Notes under the pieces: model-generated
The model's input: the letters and a program-made list of their open reading frames with translations, nothing else
The model's database searches: none
What the model was told of the DNA's origin: nothing
NCBI GenBank assembly: GCA_003661905.1
Contig: QMXA01000003.1
Location: 1-14,406 of the forward strand
Source: Thermoprotei archaeon
GTDB taxonomy: Archaea; Thermoproteota; Thermoprotei_A; Sulfolobales; Ignisphaeraceae
Direction: 5' to 3'
DNA length: 14,406 nt
In this document: piece after piece, positions 1 to 8,700 of the stretch
How the letters are laid out: the number at the start of each line of letters is the position of its first letter
How positions within the stretch are numbered: the stretch's first letter is position 1
Position numbers and translations under genes: made by a program

Positions 1-270
1 CCCCCAATGCCATCACCTAAGGCCGAAACACAAGGAGTAACCGAGATACATAGCACTAATGTTATTCATGTAGTTAGTGGTGGTATGTTTGGATCTTCCG
101 CAGGTACTGATCACTATGCATTCATATGTCCTACAATAGGTGGTGAAATAGATGTGAGGAATGATGAAACTACTGAGAAAGTTAATGAACTTAGAAATAT
201 AACAATAATAGCAACCTTAGTACTAGTCAGTATCATGATAGCTTCAATTGTTTCTAAAAGAATACGTTAG
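1..270 (+). CDS. C-terminal end of a membrane-anchored surface protein (5' partial)
   Basis: The reading frame is open from base 1 to a TAG at 268-270, so this is most likely the tail of a longer gene that begins outside the window. The ATG at 7 is not preceded by visible start signals. The last about 25 residues form a hydrophobic helix (NITIIATLVLVSIMIASIV) followed by a short basic tail SKRIR. This is the usual layout of a crenarchaeal surface protein with its main part outside and its tail in the cytoplasm. The visible outer part is Gly/Ser/Thr-rich with an acidic stretch before the helix. I cannot assign a family. An independent 87-residue protein starting at base 7 is possible but less likely. 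Confidence 0.55.
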   Translation, partial: PPMPSPKAETQGVTEIHSTNVIHVVSGGMFGSSAGTDHYAFICPTIGGEIDVRNDETTEKVNELRNITIIATLVLVSIMIASIVSKRIR

Positions 271-353
271 TACATACCCTAATACTTTTTAATAAATAAC
301 TCTATGATGAATAAATAATTTAGATAACATTATAAATGCTAATTACTCATCAT

Positions 354-379
354 TATTTTTATTCCTCTTCCCTTTATTT
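354..379 (+). terminator. T-rich tract downstream of the first gene
   Basis: A pyrimidine-rich run (TTATTTTTATTCC followed by TCTTCCCTTTATTT) with no hairpin lies about 85-110 bases after the first stop. Archaeal polymerase terminates on T-rich non-template runs, so this is a plausible terminator. A shorter CTTTTT run lies at 285-290. The 3' part overlaps the TATA box of the next gene. Confidence 0.3.
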
Positions 380-381
380 AA
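373..381 (+). promoter_or_regulatory. TATA box for the GNAT gene
   Basis: TTTATTTAA is centred about 26 bases upstream of the TTG at 403, so the transcript would start almost at that codon. This fits a leaderless or very short-leader mRNA, which is common in crenarchaea. Confidence 0.4.
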
Positions 382-402
382 TTAGATTTAGGGGCTCTCC
401 TA

Positions 403-1362
403 TTGATAGGGATATCTTATATTCCGAGAGATAGTGTGCAGTATCTCACAAATATTGAGGAGCTAGTTAATATAATGAATGAATATCTCAGGGCATGCTA
501 TGGTGAATATGCTCATAGATGGGATTTAGAAAGTTTTAAAATCATATACTTAGAGAATCCCAATATCATATATTTCATCATTGCAAAGCTGTTCAATAGA
601 GTTGTGGGCTTTGCATCAATAGATGGACGTAGAGTAAGTTTTGGGGGTATTGCTGAGCTTAGAGGTCCTTTCATAAATCCTCTACTACCACTTAGCTTGA
701 TTGAAGAAATAACTGATCTAATTATAGGTAGAGCTCTATACCTAGCTAGAGCTTTAAGTGCTCAACAGCTTGAGGCCTATACCCTTAGTGAAGGATTCCT
801 AAATTCTACAAAGAGAATAGCTTTACTTAGAAATCATTTTATTGAGATAGAGCAAGGCTACGAAATGACTCTACAATGTTCAGAAAGATTCTGTAGTGAA
901 GAAATAAAGATGCCAAGTAATTCAATGCTTATTGATTATAAATTTGAAGACCAAGAGCTTAGAAAAGCACTCCTATTAACAGTCAATGAGTCATTCGCTA
1001 AACACCCAGGTTTTACACCCATTACTGAAGAATTTCTTAGAATGAGAGAAAGAATTAAATCATGGCGTGAAAGTACAAAGAAACTCTTATTCTTAGACAA
1101 GGAAGTTGTAGGTGCAATAATTTATGGAGTACCTAGTAAGTTATACGGCTACATAAACTCCATAGGTATAAGACCCAAGCATCAAGGCAAGGGTTTCGGA
1201 AAATTATTAATGAGAATAGCTGTTAAAAATCTATGTTGTTTAAGAGGCGTTAAGGAAGTTAGATTATGGGTTCATGCAAGTAATGAGAAAGCCTTAAGGC
1301 TGTACTCAAAAATGGGATTTGTAATTGATGATATTACACATATCTATAGAGCATCTACTTAG
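403..1362 (+). CDS. tandem GNAT-family N-acetyltransferase
   Basis: This 319-residue protein transfers an acyl group from acyl-CoA to an unknown amine; the substrate cannot be read from the sequence. The C-terminal half (about residues 175-318) is a clear GNAT domain. It has the acetyl-CoA loop HQGKGFG (residues 260-266), preceded by the beta-4 segment YINSIGIRP, and the late NEKALRLYSKMGF motif (294-306) that is typical of RimI-like enzymes. The N-terminal half (about 1-160) has GNAT-like length and pattern (a strand with VVGFASI, then GGIAELRGPFI) but no Q/RxxGxG loop, so it looks like a degenerate second GNAT copy, as in mycothiol-synthase-like double GNATs. The start is TTG at 403 because it is the first start after the TATA box; the next candidate is Met25. 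It is convergent with, and overlaps by 8 bases, the zinc-protease gene. Confidence 0.85.
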   Translation: MIGISYIPRDSVQYLTNIEELVNIMNEYLRACYGEYAHRWDLESFKIIYLENPNIIYFIIAKLFNRVVGFASIDGRRVSFGGIAELRGPFINPLLPLSLIEEITDLIIGRALYLARALSAQQLEAYTLSEGFLNSTKRIALLRNHFIEIEQGYEMTLQCSERFCSEEIKMPSNSMLIDYKFEDQELRKALLLTVNESFAKHPGFTPITEEFLRMRERIKSWRESTKKLLFLDKEVVGAIIYGVPSKLYGYINSIGIRPKHQGKGFGKLLMRIAVKNLCCLRGVKEVRLWVHASNEKALRLYSKMGFVIDDITHIYRAST

Positions 1363-2977
1363 TACTAATTCGAGTCCTCTTCCTAGAGCTCCATATACTC
1401 ACTAATATCACTCCAAGTATAAGAGCTATGGCAATATTTGGAATGTTTTCAATAATGGGCATAGCTATGGAGAATGGTATAAATGTTTTAATACTTATGG
1501 AGATTATCAATATACCATTCTCTGGTGCTTTAACAGCTCCACTACTCCAACTAAGAAAGTTCTTAGTAATACTTATTAATGGAATTCCAACAATGTTCAT
1601 CTTTATGGGTACTAAGTACTCACAAGTCCCTGGAGATATGGTTATAATTGAAACTCCTCTATAATCTGAAGAAGTCTTGTATAGTTCTTTGGTTTCCTTA
1701 TTAAATATCAAGATCTCAGCATTTTTGATAGGCTCTTTTTCACTAAATATTCCCACAAGTACTAGAGTGTAAGGCTTAGTTTCTTGATACTTAGGAAATA
1801 ATTTAGGCAATATTATTTCTGAAATATCTCTAGCTCGAAGTACAGCGTTGTAGTAATTATCTGTTAATAAGGAGCTTTGAATTTCATCATAGAGTCGCCT
1901 TTCTTGAGATATATTGATATTCCTAGATTGTGCATAGTATAGAAGATTAACGATATAGTAAACTGCTCTCTCGGCTCTATAGCGATTTAGAATGGTATCA
2001 TTACTTCTCAAAATTTCTATGGCTAAGAGCGTTAAACCTTTTGATGCATATTCAGCATTTTTACCGAACTCAAGACTAAAATCAACACCGTTCATGAGAT
2101 TTCTACTCAGCTCTAGAATATTTTTATCAATATCTATGAGTTGTGTAAAGTTTAAATCCCTAAGTTCTGTTCTCCAATATTCATTAAGTATTGAAGATAT
2201 ATCATTTAGAGTTAGGGGCGGAACTTCCAAAGTCTTTGGTGACAAGTATTTAAGCTTGATGTTCGATTCTTTTAGAACTTCACTAATAGCTTCATCAGCT
2301 TTCTCAAGTTGATCACTTGCAGTTCCCTTTCTACCATGATCAGTGAGTTTATCGTACTTACTATGTGCCTTATTTTGAGTATTTATCAAATCACTCCTTA
2401 ATCTGTTTCCAGCTCTCTTCACTTCTTCATTATTCATATCTTTTCTGAAATATTGTTTAGCTAATTGTGGGCCTAATCTCTTTGCTATTTCTTCGTTTAT
2501 CTTAGCATGTCCTTCTTCATGTTTCTTTAACTTACTTACTTCCTCAGGTTTACGTTCATCCTTCGAAATCAACATTATGCTTATAACAACTATCTTTACT
2601 ATTCTCTTATCCTTCTCGGTATATGACTTAATCCTCATTATAGGAATAGTATATCCATTAAAACCTTTATCAATTATGTTTTTGAATCTCTTCGCAATTG
2701 TTGAGAGTAGATTGTTGTTTTTAGCTATGTTATTGAAAGTTTCCTTAACTAATGTATCTTGTTCCTCTTTGGATACCTTTTCTAAAACCTTCTTCATCTC
2801 ACTTTTCAACTTATCAATGGAGTAATCTTCAGAGATAATCACTATAGCTCTTCCTGTTTTAATATCTGACTCTATTGATATACTTTGATTTTGCGACAAA
2901 GCTATGGGAATAATTCCCAAAGATATTATAATTAGTAGTAGAGCTAGAGAAGTTCTATTCATTAAAGATATAGCCAA
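1355..2977 (-). CDS. membrane-anchored zinc metalloprotease-like surface protein (DUF922-like)
   Basis: This 540-residue protein has an N-terminal signal peptide (hydrophobic residues 10-28, ending ALSQ) and a C-terminal transmembrane helix (about 512-528) with a basic tail, so most of it lies outside the cell. Residues about 40-235 carry the HExxH zinc motif HEEGH (H153, E154, H157). About 50 residues later comes YDKLTDHGRKG, whose H214 could be the third ligand. The pair HExxH plus YDxxTDHG is what I recall for DUF922-type predicted secreted zinc proteases. That family call is from memory, and activity is inference. Residues about 260-395 look helical, and 400-500 looks like a beta-sandwich with a CarboxypepD_reg-like pattern (KNAEILIFNKET). 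The start may be TTG at 2977, preceded closely by AAGGT, or ATG at 2962. Confidence 0.7.
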   Translation of the reverse strand: MAISLMNRTSLALLLIIISLGIIPIALSQNQSISIESDIKTGRAIVIISEDYSIDKLKSEMKKVLEKVSKEEQDTLVKETFNNIAKNNNLLSTIAKRFKNIIDKGFNGYTIPIMRIKSYTEKDKRIVKIVVISIMLISKDERKPEEVSKLKKHEEGHAKINEEIAKRLGPQLAKQYFRKDMNNEEVKRAGNRLRSDLINTQNKAHSKYDKLTDHGRKGTASDQLEKADEAISEVLKESNIKLKYLSPKTLEVPPLTLNDISSILNEYWRTELRDLNFTQLIDIDKNILELSRNLMNGVDFSLEFGKNAEYASKGLTLLAIEILRSNDTILNRYRAERAVYYIVNLLYYAQSRNINISQERRLYDEIQSSLLTDNYYNAVLRARDISEIILPKLFPKYQETKPYTLVLVGIFSEKEPIKNAEILIFNKETKELYKTSSDYRGVSIITISPGTCEYLVPIKMNIVGIPLISITKNFLSWSSGAVKAPENGILIISISIKTFIPFSIAMPIIENIPNIAIALILGVILVSIWSSRKRTRISTK

Positions 2978-3008
2978 TTACCTTACCGTGACAAATGTTG
3001 TTAGAAAG

Positions 3009-3018
3009 TTTAAAAATA
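3009..3018 (-). promoter_or_regulatory. TATA box for the surface-protease gene
   Basis: On the minus strand this reads TATTTTTAAA. The expected transcript start is about 26 bases further, near 2987, about 10 bases before the TTG at 2977. It lies just past the stop of the hydrolase gene, so the protease gene probably has its own promoter. Confidence 0.45.
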
Positions 3019-3040
3019 GGTGCTGATTCATTATACGTCA

Positions 3041-3802
3041 TTAGAAACTTAATTCTACGGCTAATTCTCCTAGAGTATTTAGTTTGAATTTTCTCTTAGA
3101 ACCCTTTATGATTATTTCGAATTCTATTTCGAGTTCCTTAACTATCTCCTCTATTATTTTATCCTTTACCTTGATTCTAGATCCATGTCCTGGTATTATT
3201 TCTTTAGCTATTTTCAATACTTTATCTATAGATTTTTCCCAATGACTCAATGAATCAAAGTACAGTGCAGGTTTCTTATGTATAAGTTCATAGAGATTCT
3301 TAATAGCATCACCTACAAAAATAATTTCCGAATCTTCAATGAGATAACCCGTACTTCCAGGTGTATGTCCTGGTAGTTCTATTGCCATTATGCCTGGATG
3401 AGGCTCTATTCCTTCACTTACTTCAATGACTTTGCGCTCTTCTATAATCCTCTCCAAATATGGTTTAGGTACAAATATATCATTTCTCTTCTGATACTCT
3501 CTTGAAAGAATGTATTGGAGCTCTTTTTTACTAATGTATATAACTGCTCGAGGAAATAGTTCAAGATTCATACAGTGATCAAAATGTAGATGTGTTAGAA
3601 GGATCTTACTCACATTACTTAATTCAATACCCAGATCATTGAGCTTTTTAAGGAGAACTAATCTACTATTGAATCCTCCTGAATCGAGAAGTATGTATTC
3701 ATTTCTCGCAGTATCGTGGATTAATGAAATAGAGGACCAACCTAGAAAGCCATATGATGATGATATGGGCACTCCTATCACAATATCTTGTATAGATAGC
3801 AC
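3041..3802 (-). CDS. metallo-beta-lactamase-fold hydrolase
   Basis: This 253-residue protein has the complete metal-binding set of the metallo-beta-lactamase fold: THLHFDH (H71, H73, D75, H76), H146 in ELPGHTPGS, D165 in VGDA and H206 in PGHG. It is therefore expected to be an active two-metal cytosolic hydrolase. The substrate is not readable. The HLHFDHC pattern and overall length resemble lactonase-like and general MBL hydrolases rather than RNase J or glyoxalase II. There is no signal peptide. The start is GTG at 3802, chosen because GAGGGG lies 7 bases upstream and a TATA box lies about 55 bases upstream. It has its own promoter between the symporter and itself. Confidence 0.88.
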   Translation of the reverse strand: MLSIQDIVIGVPISSSYGFLGWSSISLIHDTARNEYILLDSGGFNSRLVLLKKLNDLGIELSNVSKILLTHLHFDHCMNLELFPRAVIYISKKELQYILSREYQKRNDIFVPKPYLERIIEERKVIEVSEGIEPHPGIMAIELPGHTPGSTGYLIEDSEIIFVGDAIKNLYELIHKKPALYFDSLSHWEKSIDKVLKIAKEIIPGHGSRIKVKDKIIEEIVKELEIEFEIIIKGSKRKFKLNTLGELAVELSF

Positions 3803-3829
3803 TTTAGGACCCCTCTCTAAGATTTAGGG

Positions 3830-3847
3830 AGAAGGAAGAAAAAGAAA
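3830..3847 (-). terminator. pyrimidine-rich tract after the symporter gene
   Basis: On the minus strand this is a run of T and C (AAATTTCTTTTTCTTCC and on) about 20 bases after the symporter stop, with no hairpin. It fits T-run termination in archaea. It also overlaps the leader region of the hydrolase gene, so both roles are possible. Confidence 0.35.
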
Positions 3848-3852
3848 TTTGT

Positions 3853-3862
3853 TTTAAATATA
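3853..3862 (-). promoter_or_regulatory. TATA box for the hydrolase gene
   Basis: The minus strand reads TATATTTAAA, ending just past the symporter stop codon. The expected transcript start is near 3832. That gives about 30 bases of leader, which includes the GAGGGG ribosome-binding site. Confidence 0.5.
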
Positions 3863-3866
3863 TTCA

Positions 3867-5345
3867 CTAATAACTAAATACTTTACTCAGTAATCCGTGG
3901 AATTTCTCTTGTTTTTCAGGAGATGGAGGCTTTCCTATAAGTGAGAGAATTATAAATACTATGCCTCCAATAATAAGACCCCATAGTACATTATATATCC
4001 CTAGTGGGAATGGAAGCACTAACCATGTAACTATGGCTGTTACAGCTGCTGATATTATGCTTCCATAAGCTGCTAATTTACCTGCTCTTCGCCATAGAGT
4101 AGCACCTATGAGTGGGTATAGATAACTCGAAATACATATTGCAGTACCAGCAGTTGATATGGGAACTATGAGGCCAGGTCTCATTAGAGCAAATATCTCT
4201 ATTATGATACCTAGCCCAATAATTACTAACCTACCTAGTAATGTTTCTTTCTCAGGTGGTAGTTTCTTATTGAATGGATTTACATAACCGTCCCTAACAA
4301 GTATTGAACTTGCAGTTAGTAATTGACTATCTAGAGTAGACATACCTGCAGCAAAAGCTGCTGCAATAATTGCTGCTCCAAGCCATGGATCAAGGAATTT
4401 GCCAGCAAATAGAGCAGTTGCTGCATCTGTTGCTTTACCTGTAAGTCCAGGTATTAGTAATGTACATGCAATACCTAATATAAATACAGGAACAGTTTGA
4501 ATCCATCCACTAAGGATTGAGAGTGATGCAGCAGTTCTTCCAATAGTTCGAGGACTTTTAGCCATTAACATTCTCTGGAACATGTGTGGTAATAGAACTG
4601 CAATACCCCACGTAAATACATACCCAATCCACATACCAAAGCCTATAGCTCCAGGTTTTAGTAGCTTAGGAGTAGTACTTGCTATAGAAGAGAACATGTT
4701 GCCAAATCCACCGAGTAAGTAGACAGCATACATAGCCATACCAAACATGGCTGATAAGAAGAAGACTCCTTGAATAACATCTGTCCAAACTACTGATCTT
4801 AATCCACCTATCAATACATAGATAACCATTATTACGAACATCAATGTAACTCCAACAGCATATGGAATTCCACCCTTAGTAAATGCCTCAAGAGCTAATC
4901 CACCACCTATGAGTTGAACTGCTATGTATGGTATGAGAGCTAGTATACCAACAGCTGCTGCTATTACACCTAGGAATCTAGATTCATAATAATCATTGAT
5001 GAGTTCTGAATATGTTATGTATTTATAAGCTCTCCCAAGTAACCACACTCTCGGCCCAAATAACCATAGCGTTATTGGCCATAGAAGATTCCACATCATC
5101 ATCATTGATAGAAATGATAAACCTATTCTATAATTACCACCTACAGCTCCTAGAAATGTCCACATACTAGCATAGGTAGCAATCATTGTCATTGATAGGA
5201 CAAATAGTCCAAGAGTTCTACTAGCTAAGAAGTAGTCTTCAGGTGTTGGTTTTGTTTTTCTATATCCTATATAGCCAATGACCGTTAATACACCTAGGTA
5301 AGCACATATTACAGAGAGAACTATTGTTGTTAATTCAGCTCCCAT
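3867..5345 (-). CDS. sodium:solute symporter (SSS family)
   Basis: This 492-residue protein is hydrophobic throughout, with about 13 predicted membrane helices, the usual size for the SSS (PutP/PanF/SGLT) family. It should take up a small organic solute with sodium. The hallmark GGLRSVVWTDVIQG lies at residues 180-193 and the sodium-site region AAGMSTLDSQLLTASS at 332-347. The early segment EDYFLASRTLG (36-46) is also typical. The substrate (proline, pantothenate, a monocarboxylate or a sugar) cannot be told from sequence alone. The start is ATG at 5345, preceded by AAAGGTGAG. Two bases separate it from the stop of the small DUF3311-like gene, so the two are almost certainly co-transcribed and translationally coupled. 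Confidence 0.92.
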   Translation of the reverse strand: MGAELTTIVLSVICAYLGVLTVIGYIGYRKTKPTPEDYFLASRTLGLFVLSMTMIATYASMWTFLGAVGGNYRIGLSFLSMMMMWNLLWPITLWLFGPRVWLLGRAYKYITYSELINDYYESRFLGVIAAAVGILALIPYIAVQLIGGGLALEAFTKGGIPYAVGVTLMFVIMVIYVLIGGLRSVVWTDVIQGVFFLSAMFGMAMYAVYLLGGFGNMFSSIASTTPKLLKPGAIGFGMWIGYVFTWGIAVLLPHMFQRMLMAKSPRTIGRTAASLSILSGWIQTVPVFILGIACTLLIPGLTGKATDAATALFAGKFLDPWLGAAIIAAAFAAGMSTLDSQLLTASSILVRDGYVNPFNKKLPPEKETLLGRLVIIGLGIIIEIFALMRPGLIVPISTAGTAICISSYLYPLIGATLWRRAGKLAAYGSIISAAVTAIVTWLVLPFPLGIYNVLWGLIIGGIVFIILSLIGKPPSPEKQEKFHGLLSKVFSY

Positions 5346-5347
5346 AA

Positions 5348-5608
5348 TTACTCACCTTTCTTTTCAATCTCAGCTAATACTTCTTCAGCTCTTTTGTAGA
5401 ACTTAGGTGCCCAGAACTTTAGCAGTAGGAGCGAGTTCAAAACTCCCCAAATTCCCATACAGAATGTATAGAATAGCGAGAATGGTAATGCACCAACCCA
5501 GGGTTCAACAGAATTAGCAACTACACCAGCGCCCTGAAGAGCGAATGCGAGTAGCCATATGGCTACTGAAATAGTTATGATATGTGAGACCTTGAGGCGA
5601 GATGGCGT
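5348..5608 (-). CDS. DUF3311-like small membrane protein, symporter partner, non-canonical start
   Basis: I read an 86-residue protein in this frame, ending with TAA two bases before the symporter ATG. It begins with a short polar piece (PTPSRLKVSH). Helix one follows (IITISVAIWLLAFALQGAGVV), then a loop with VEPWVGALPFSLFY, helix two (GIWGVLNSLLLLKFW) and a charged tail AEEVLAEIEKKGE. Two helices with a VEP..G.PF loop next to an SSS transporter is the pattern of DUF3311-type partner subunits; the family call is from memory. The frame holds no ATG, GTG or TTG between the upstream TGA (5626-5624) and a Met in helix two. A strong SD (GAGGTG, 5621-5616) points to ACG at 5608-5606, 7 bases away. 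The gene therefore either uses ACG or has suffered a start mutation or sequence error. Confidence 0.65.
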   Translation of the reverse strand, partial: TPSRLKVSHIITISVAIWLLAFALQGAGVVANSVEPWVGALPFSLFYTFCMGIWGVLNSLLLLKFWAPKFYKRAEEVLAEIEKKGE

Positions 5609-5615
5609 GGGAAGC

Positions 5616-5625
5616 CACCTCTCTC
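5616..5625 (-). promoter_or_regulatory. Shine-Dalgarno site of the DUF3311-like gene
   Basis: The minus strand reads GAGAGAGGTG, an excellent archaeal ribosome-binding site. The codon at the right distance (7 bases) is ACG, not a standard start. It decides the proposed start of the small gene. Confidence 0.55.
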
Positions 5626-5645
5626 AATAGAATACTGCAGAATTT

Positions 5646-5653
5646 CTATTAAT
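5646..5653 (-). promoter_or_regulatory. TATA box for the DUF3311-like/symporter operon
   Basis: The minus strand reads TATTAATA with a purine-rich GAAGAG just upstream that could serve as the TFB recognition element. The expected transcript start is near 5625, directly in front of the ribosome-binding site. Confidence 0.45.
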
Positions 5654-5666
5654 ACTCTTCTACTAT

Positions 5667-5679
5667 CCCTACATTAGGG
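5667..5679. repeat. short inverted repeat upstream of the symporter promoter
   Basis: CCCTA and TAGGG are separated by three bases (CAT). The dyad lies about 13 bases upstream of the TATA box, where an archaeal activator could bind. It is short and could be chance. Confidence 0.25.
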
Positions 5680-5739
5680 TAAGCTATAACCACTGAACAT
5701 CCGATATTAATACCCATTATAAAATTTGTAATATATTGA

Positions 5740-8700
5740 TTAAAATTTAGCAATTGTTTTCGAAGATCTGTGAAACATCATGGCAATGATAATTAGAACA
5801 GCTACAATGCTTATACTTATAATAATGATTACAATTTCTAATTCTGTAGGGAGGACATATTTAGTAGATGTGTATGGAGTTAAAGATTTTAAAGTAGTTC
5901 GGGTTTCACTCTGTTTACCTACAATTATGAGTGAGTCTATGTATTTGGTTTGTGCTGAGAGGGTATTATTTCCAGGGTTAATACTGGTTATTAACTCGAT
6001 GAGCTTTTTAGAGGATGAATTATAGAGAATTAATCTAATGCATTCTTCATCTATGCTAAGAGCTCTTAAAACATCCTCTGAGTACTCGAAGTTTATTGTC
6101 ATTAATTCTTTAGTCTTAATGATGGGTTTAAAAGTAATAAGTGGAAATACGTTTACGTAATTCCGTATAAGCCCATTGAAATTAGGTCTTGACTCAATGC
6201 TCACAATTCTTGGTAATTCTAATAAGTTTGGTATATAGAGCTTGAGAATTGATTTAGTAGTATTATCAAGAATTGCTATGATTAAGTTCTTGGCACATCT
6301 ATGTTGTAAGAGTTCTAAATTTAACTGTGTAATTACTTCTTTATGCAAGATCTCTGGTAGTACTATAGTTAGTTGTCTCAATGCATTCACATATTTCTGC
6401 GGTATGTACACATTTATCGTGAGGTTATCGAATTTTTCGATTTCTTCAACATCAATTATTATTTGAAGTTCATTGGATTCCTTGAATTTTATTTCAGTAA
6501 ATTTAGGTGGATTAACTCTAAGTACATGATCTCCAGTAACTAGACCGGGTATTGCATAGCACTCCTTAGGTGTCTTCACAATTAATATGGAACCTGCTAT
6601 GAGAATCCTCCTAGTTATGTCTATGGCTTTAATTTCATAAGCTACTTTACTTAAATTAGCCAATGAGAACTTAATTAGTGTTATATTGTCTGCACTGCTA
6701 GGTATATATTCATAGAATTCATTACTCAAATTCTGTAAATACTCAATAATGATATTTCTAAGCTCTAAAGGTATCATAGTTTCTAGAGCAATTCCAAAGC
6801 TAGTTCTAATGACTTCACCATTAGCTTTAACAACTTCGAATTCTTGAGGAATAATTTCATATACTATTATGTCTTTGATATACTGTTCATACGTAGTATT
6901 CATAGCTGTTCTCGTGAGAGTAATCTCTATCTCTTCTCCTAGATAAGGTGTTTTTGTTATTGTCCTACTTATTACTGACATATATTTAGGAATTTCTGGA
7001 GTACGTAATGAAGATCTAATCTCTAGAAGTAATGGTATGAGACTCCTTCCAATACCTCTAGTTCTTAGCTCTATTGAAAATACTCCTTTCTTTAATGGCT
7101 TAATTGTTAAAACTCTGACTCTATTTGATAGTTCCTTGGCTTTAAGTAACTTTAGATCTTTTGGTAAATATATCTCCACATTACAGGGATTAGGTGTTAT
7201 AATAATCATTTCTAGTAGAGTTGTATCAGGAATTTCTATACTGAGATTTGTTGTACCTAGTTCCGGAAGAATAGTTGTTGCATTGAAAATCGTACCGCCT
7301 AAATCCATTATTATTTTCCTTAACTTATTAGCATCACTCTTGGGTATTCGTATATAACCTCCTACTTGTTCAATTAGCCCAGTTACTGATCTCCAATTAC
7401 TACACCACTTAACTGCCTGCTGCAGTAATATCTTAGCAGCTTTACCTATGCCTGCCTCTATTTCAAAACTGAAATATATAGCTCTATAGCCATGTTTAAA
7501 GTCCCAATACTTATCATAGGCGATGATCCCGGCTTTATAGTCGGGAGATATTGCAATAATCCTTAGAGCTTGAGAATCTATAATAGACTTTAGTAAGTGT
7601 TCTGTAATCGGTATTTTGATATTTGTTTGAGTTATTTTCAGGCTAATTAGATTATCATATATTTTTATGTGTGATAACGCATTTTGAAATAAGGGAATTG
7701 CAACATTAATAGAGAGATCTATAATGGTATCTAAATTTTCAATACATTTCTTAATTCTTGTACTATTAACTATTAACTGTAAAAATAATTTATAATTATT
7801 GGCTATGGTGTCTTTGTATTTGCTGGTATTAATTAGAGCCCTTCTCATAATGCTTGTATTAAGCCCTAATTGCCATCCAATTTGGGTATATGCTCTAAAC
7901 TCAACACCTCTATACATATGTGGATTAGGTATGGTTATTGGATCATTAGGTATGATCCAGTTCATATCCTTAGCATTATCTGTAGGTATTAATACCCCAT
8001 TCCATGGAACCCAAAGTATTTGTAAAGGAGCTAAGTAATTGTTTATAGATGTGACCTTCCCTTCATCATGTAGTCCATGGATAATTTCATTCTTAATATA
8101 CTTATATAGAGTGAGTAAGCTAAGTCCTAGAGCATCTGCAAGGCTTTTATGAATAACTAGGTTTATGTCTTTGGAGTCTGGCACTACATATCCTCCGCTA
8201 AAAACTTTGAATTCAGTACTGTTTAACCATAGAGTGAATTCACTCAATGTACCATGAGTTACTATAAGCCCTACATGGTTCTCCTCTATATAGTTCAGTA
8301 GAAAATCTAAGACATTAACACCACTGTATTCTTCTGTACTGAGATCCCAGTTCCATAAGTTTGGAGTTTCTAGCCCTAGATACAAATTACTCAGAATTAT
8401 TACATTTGGTCTATAGCTCTGAATTTCTTTAACCAAATTCTTGCTAGGCCATGTAATTCTAAGTCTATACATTTCTCCTAAATACTCCCAATGATGAAAT
8501 TGAATAAGCTTATTCTTTGAAATTAGCTGAGATATATTAAGATACTTATTATACAAATCAAGAAATTTATTAGTTAAGCCATAGGCTCTAGCTAAGGTTG
8601 TAAAGTCTCTAAGTTGTTCAGCATTTTCCTGAATTAATCGGAGTTTAACATGGGGATCTACTACTAAAACTCTGATACTTGATGAAGGATCATGGACATA

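Noticed and set aside
304..310. ATGATGA resembling a C box of a C/D guide RNA
   Set aside because: No CTGA D box follows at a suitable distance, and no internal C'/D' pair is seen.
1428..2825. Plus-strand open frames opposite the surface-protease gene
   Set aside because: They are hydrophobic or low-complexity antisense readings of a gene with clear signal peptide, zinc motif and anchor; no ribosome sites support them.
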